A stretch of 5,130 bases of DNA from Euryarchaeota archaeon UBA169 (GTDB taxonomy: Archaea; Thermoplasmatota; Poseidoniia; MGIII; CG-Epi1), in the NCBI GenBank assembly GCA_002497685.1, contig DAEH01000003.1, positions 1 through 5,130 on the forward strand, read 5' to 3'. Shown here in pieces: positions 5,061 to 5,130 of the stretch. Made by a program: the position numbers and the translations under genes. The notes beneath the pieces are model-generated. The model saw only the letters and a program-made list of their open reading frames with translations. It did no database searches and had not been told where the DNA came from. The first letter of the stretch is position 1, and each line of letters starts with the position of its first letter.

Positions 5061-5130
5061 TTATGATTGTTCTTCCGGATCAGTAATTATCACAGCTTCT
5101 GCGACTATAGGTTCTGCTACAACTGGCTGC
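5061..5130 (-). CDS. C-terminal end of an unidentified protein (partial)
   Basis: A minus-strand frame enters from the right edge and stops at TAA (5063-5061). It gives 22 residues, QPVVAEPIVAEAV followed by IITDPEEQS. The sequence is acidic and low in complexity, with a VAEP-like repeat, as in flexible tails or linkers. The stop lies just before the hsp20 TATA box, which is where a gene end would be expected. The family cannot be told from so few residues, and a chance open frame is not excluded. Confidence 0.5.
   Translation of the reverse strand, partial: QPVVAEPIVAEAVIITDPEEQS

Overview
The window looks like a piece of a low-GC (mostly A/T-rich third codon positions) archaeal genome. The evidence is a recognisable archaeal-type SRP RNA, an archaeal-type NMN adenylyltransferase (nadM), a strong archaeal TATA box (TTTTAAATA) in front of an Hsp20 gene, few Shine-Dalgarno sites, and start codons placed about 25 nt from TATA-like elements, as in leaderless transcription. 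A euryarchaeon of the Thermoplasmatota / marine planktonic kind would fit. That placement is inference from general gene character, not from a search.

Layout. Positions 1-126 (+) are the last 41 codons of a membrane protein, possibly of the CcmF/cytochrome c assembly kind. About 113-424 (-) is the signal recognition particle 7S RNA, a GC-rich island in AT-rich surroundings; by its predicted closing helix, its 3' end overlaps the end of the membrane-protein gene. Positions 443-1420 (-) encode a 325-residue protein I do not recognise, whose start overlaps by 8 bp the end of hutI (1413-2618, -), imidazolonepropionase of histidine breakdown. A 50-bp divergent promoter region containing a 19-bp palindrome separates hutI from serS (2669-3937, +, seryl-tRNA synthetase). 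serS overlaps nadM (3934-4410, +) by ATGA. nadM converges on an hsp20 gene (4434-4997, -), which has its own TATA box and an 11-bp direct repeat around its predicted transcription start. The last 70 bases are the acidic, Val/Ala/Pro/Glu-rich end of another minus-strand gene.

How the genes work together. There are two compact coupled pairs (hutI with the unknown gene; serS with nadM) divided by one small bidirectional promoter. The rest is housekeeping: protein targeting (SRP RNA), translation (serS), NAD synthesis (nadM) and proteostasis (hsp20). I found no mobile element, CRISPR array, tRNA or rRNA. The parts that merit a second look are the unknown gene coupled to a lone hutI, the two promoter palindrome/repeat elements, the SRP RNA/CDS overlap, and an abrupt GC rise inside nadM. 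No clearly new multi-gene system is visible.
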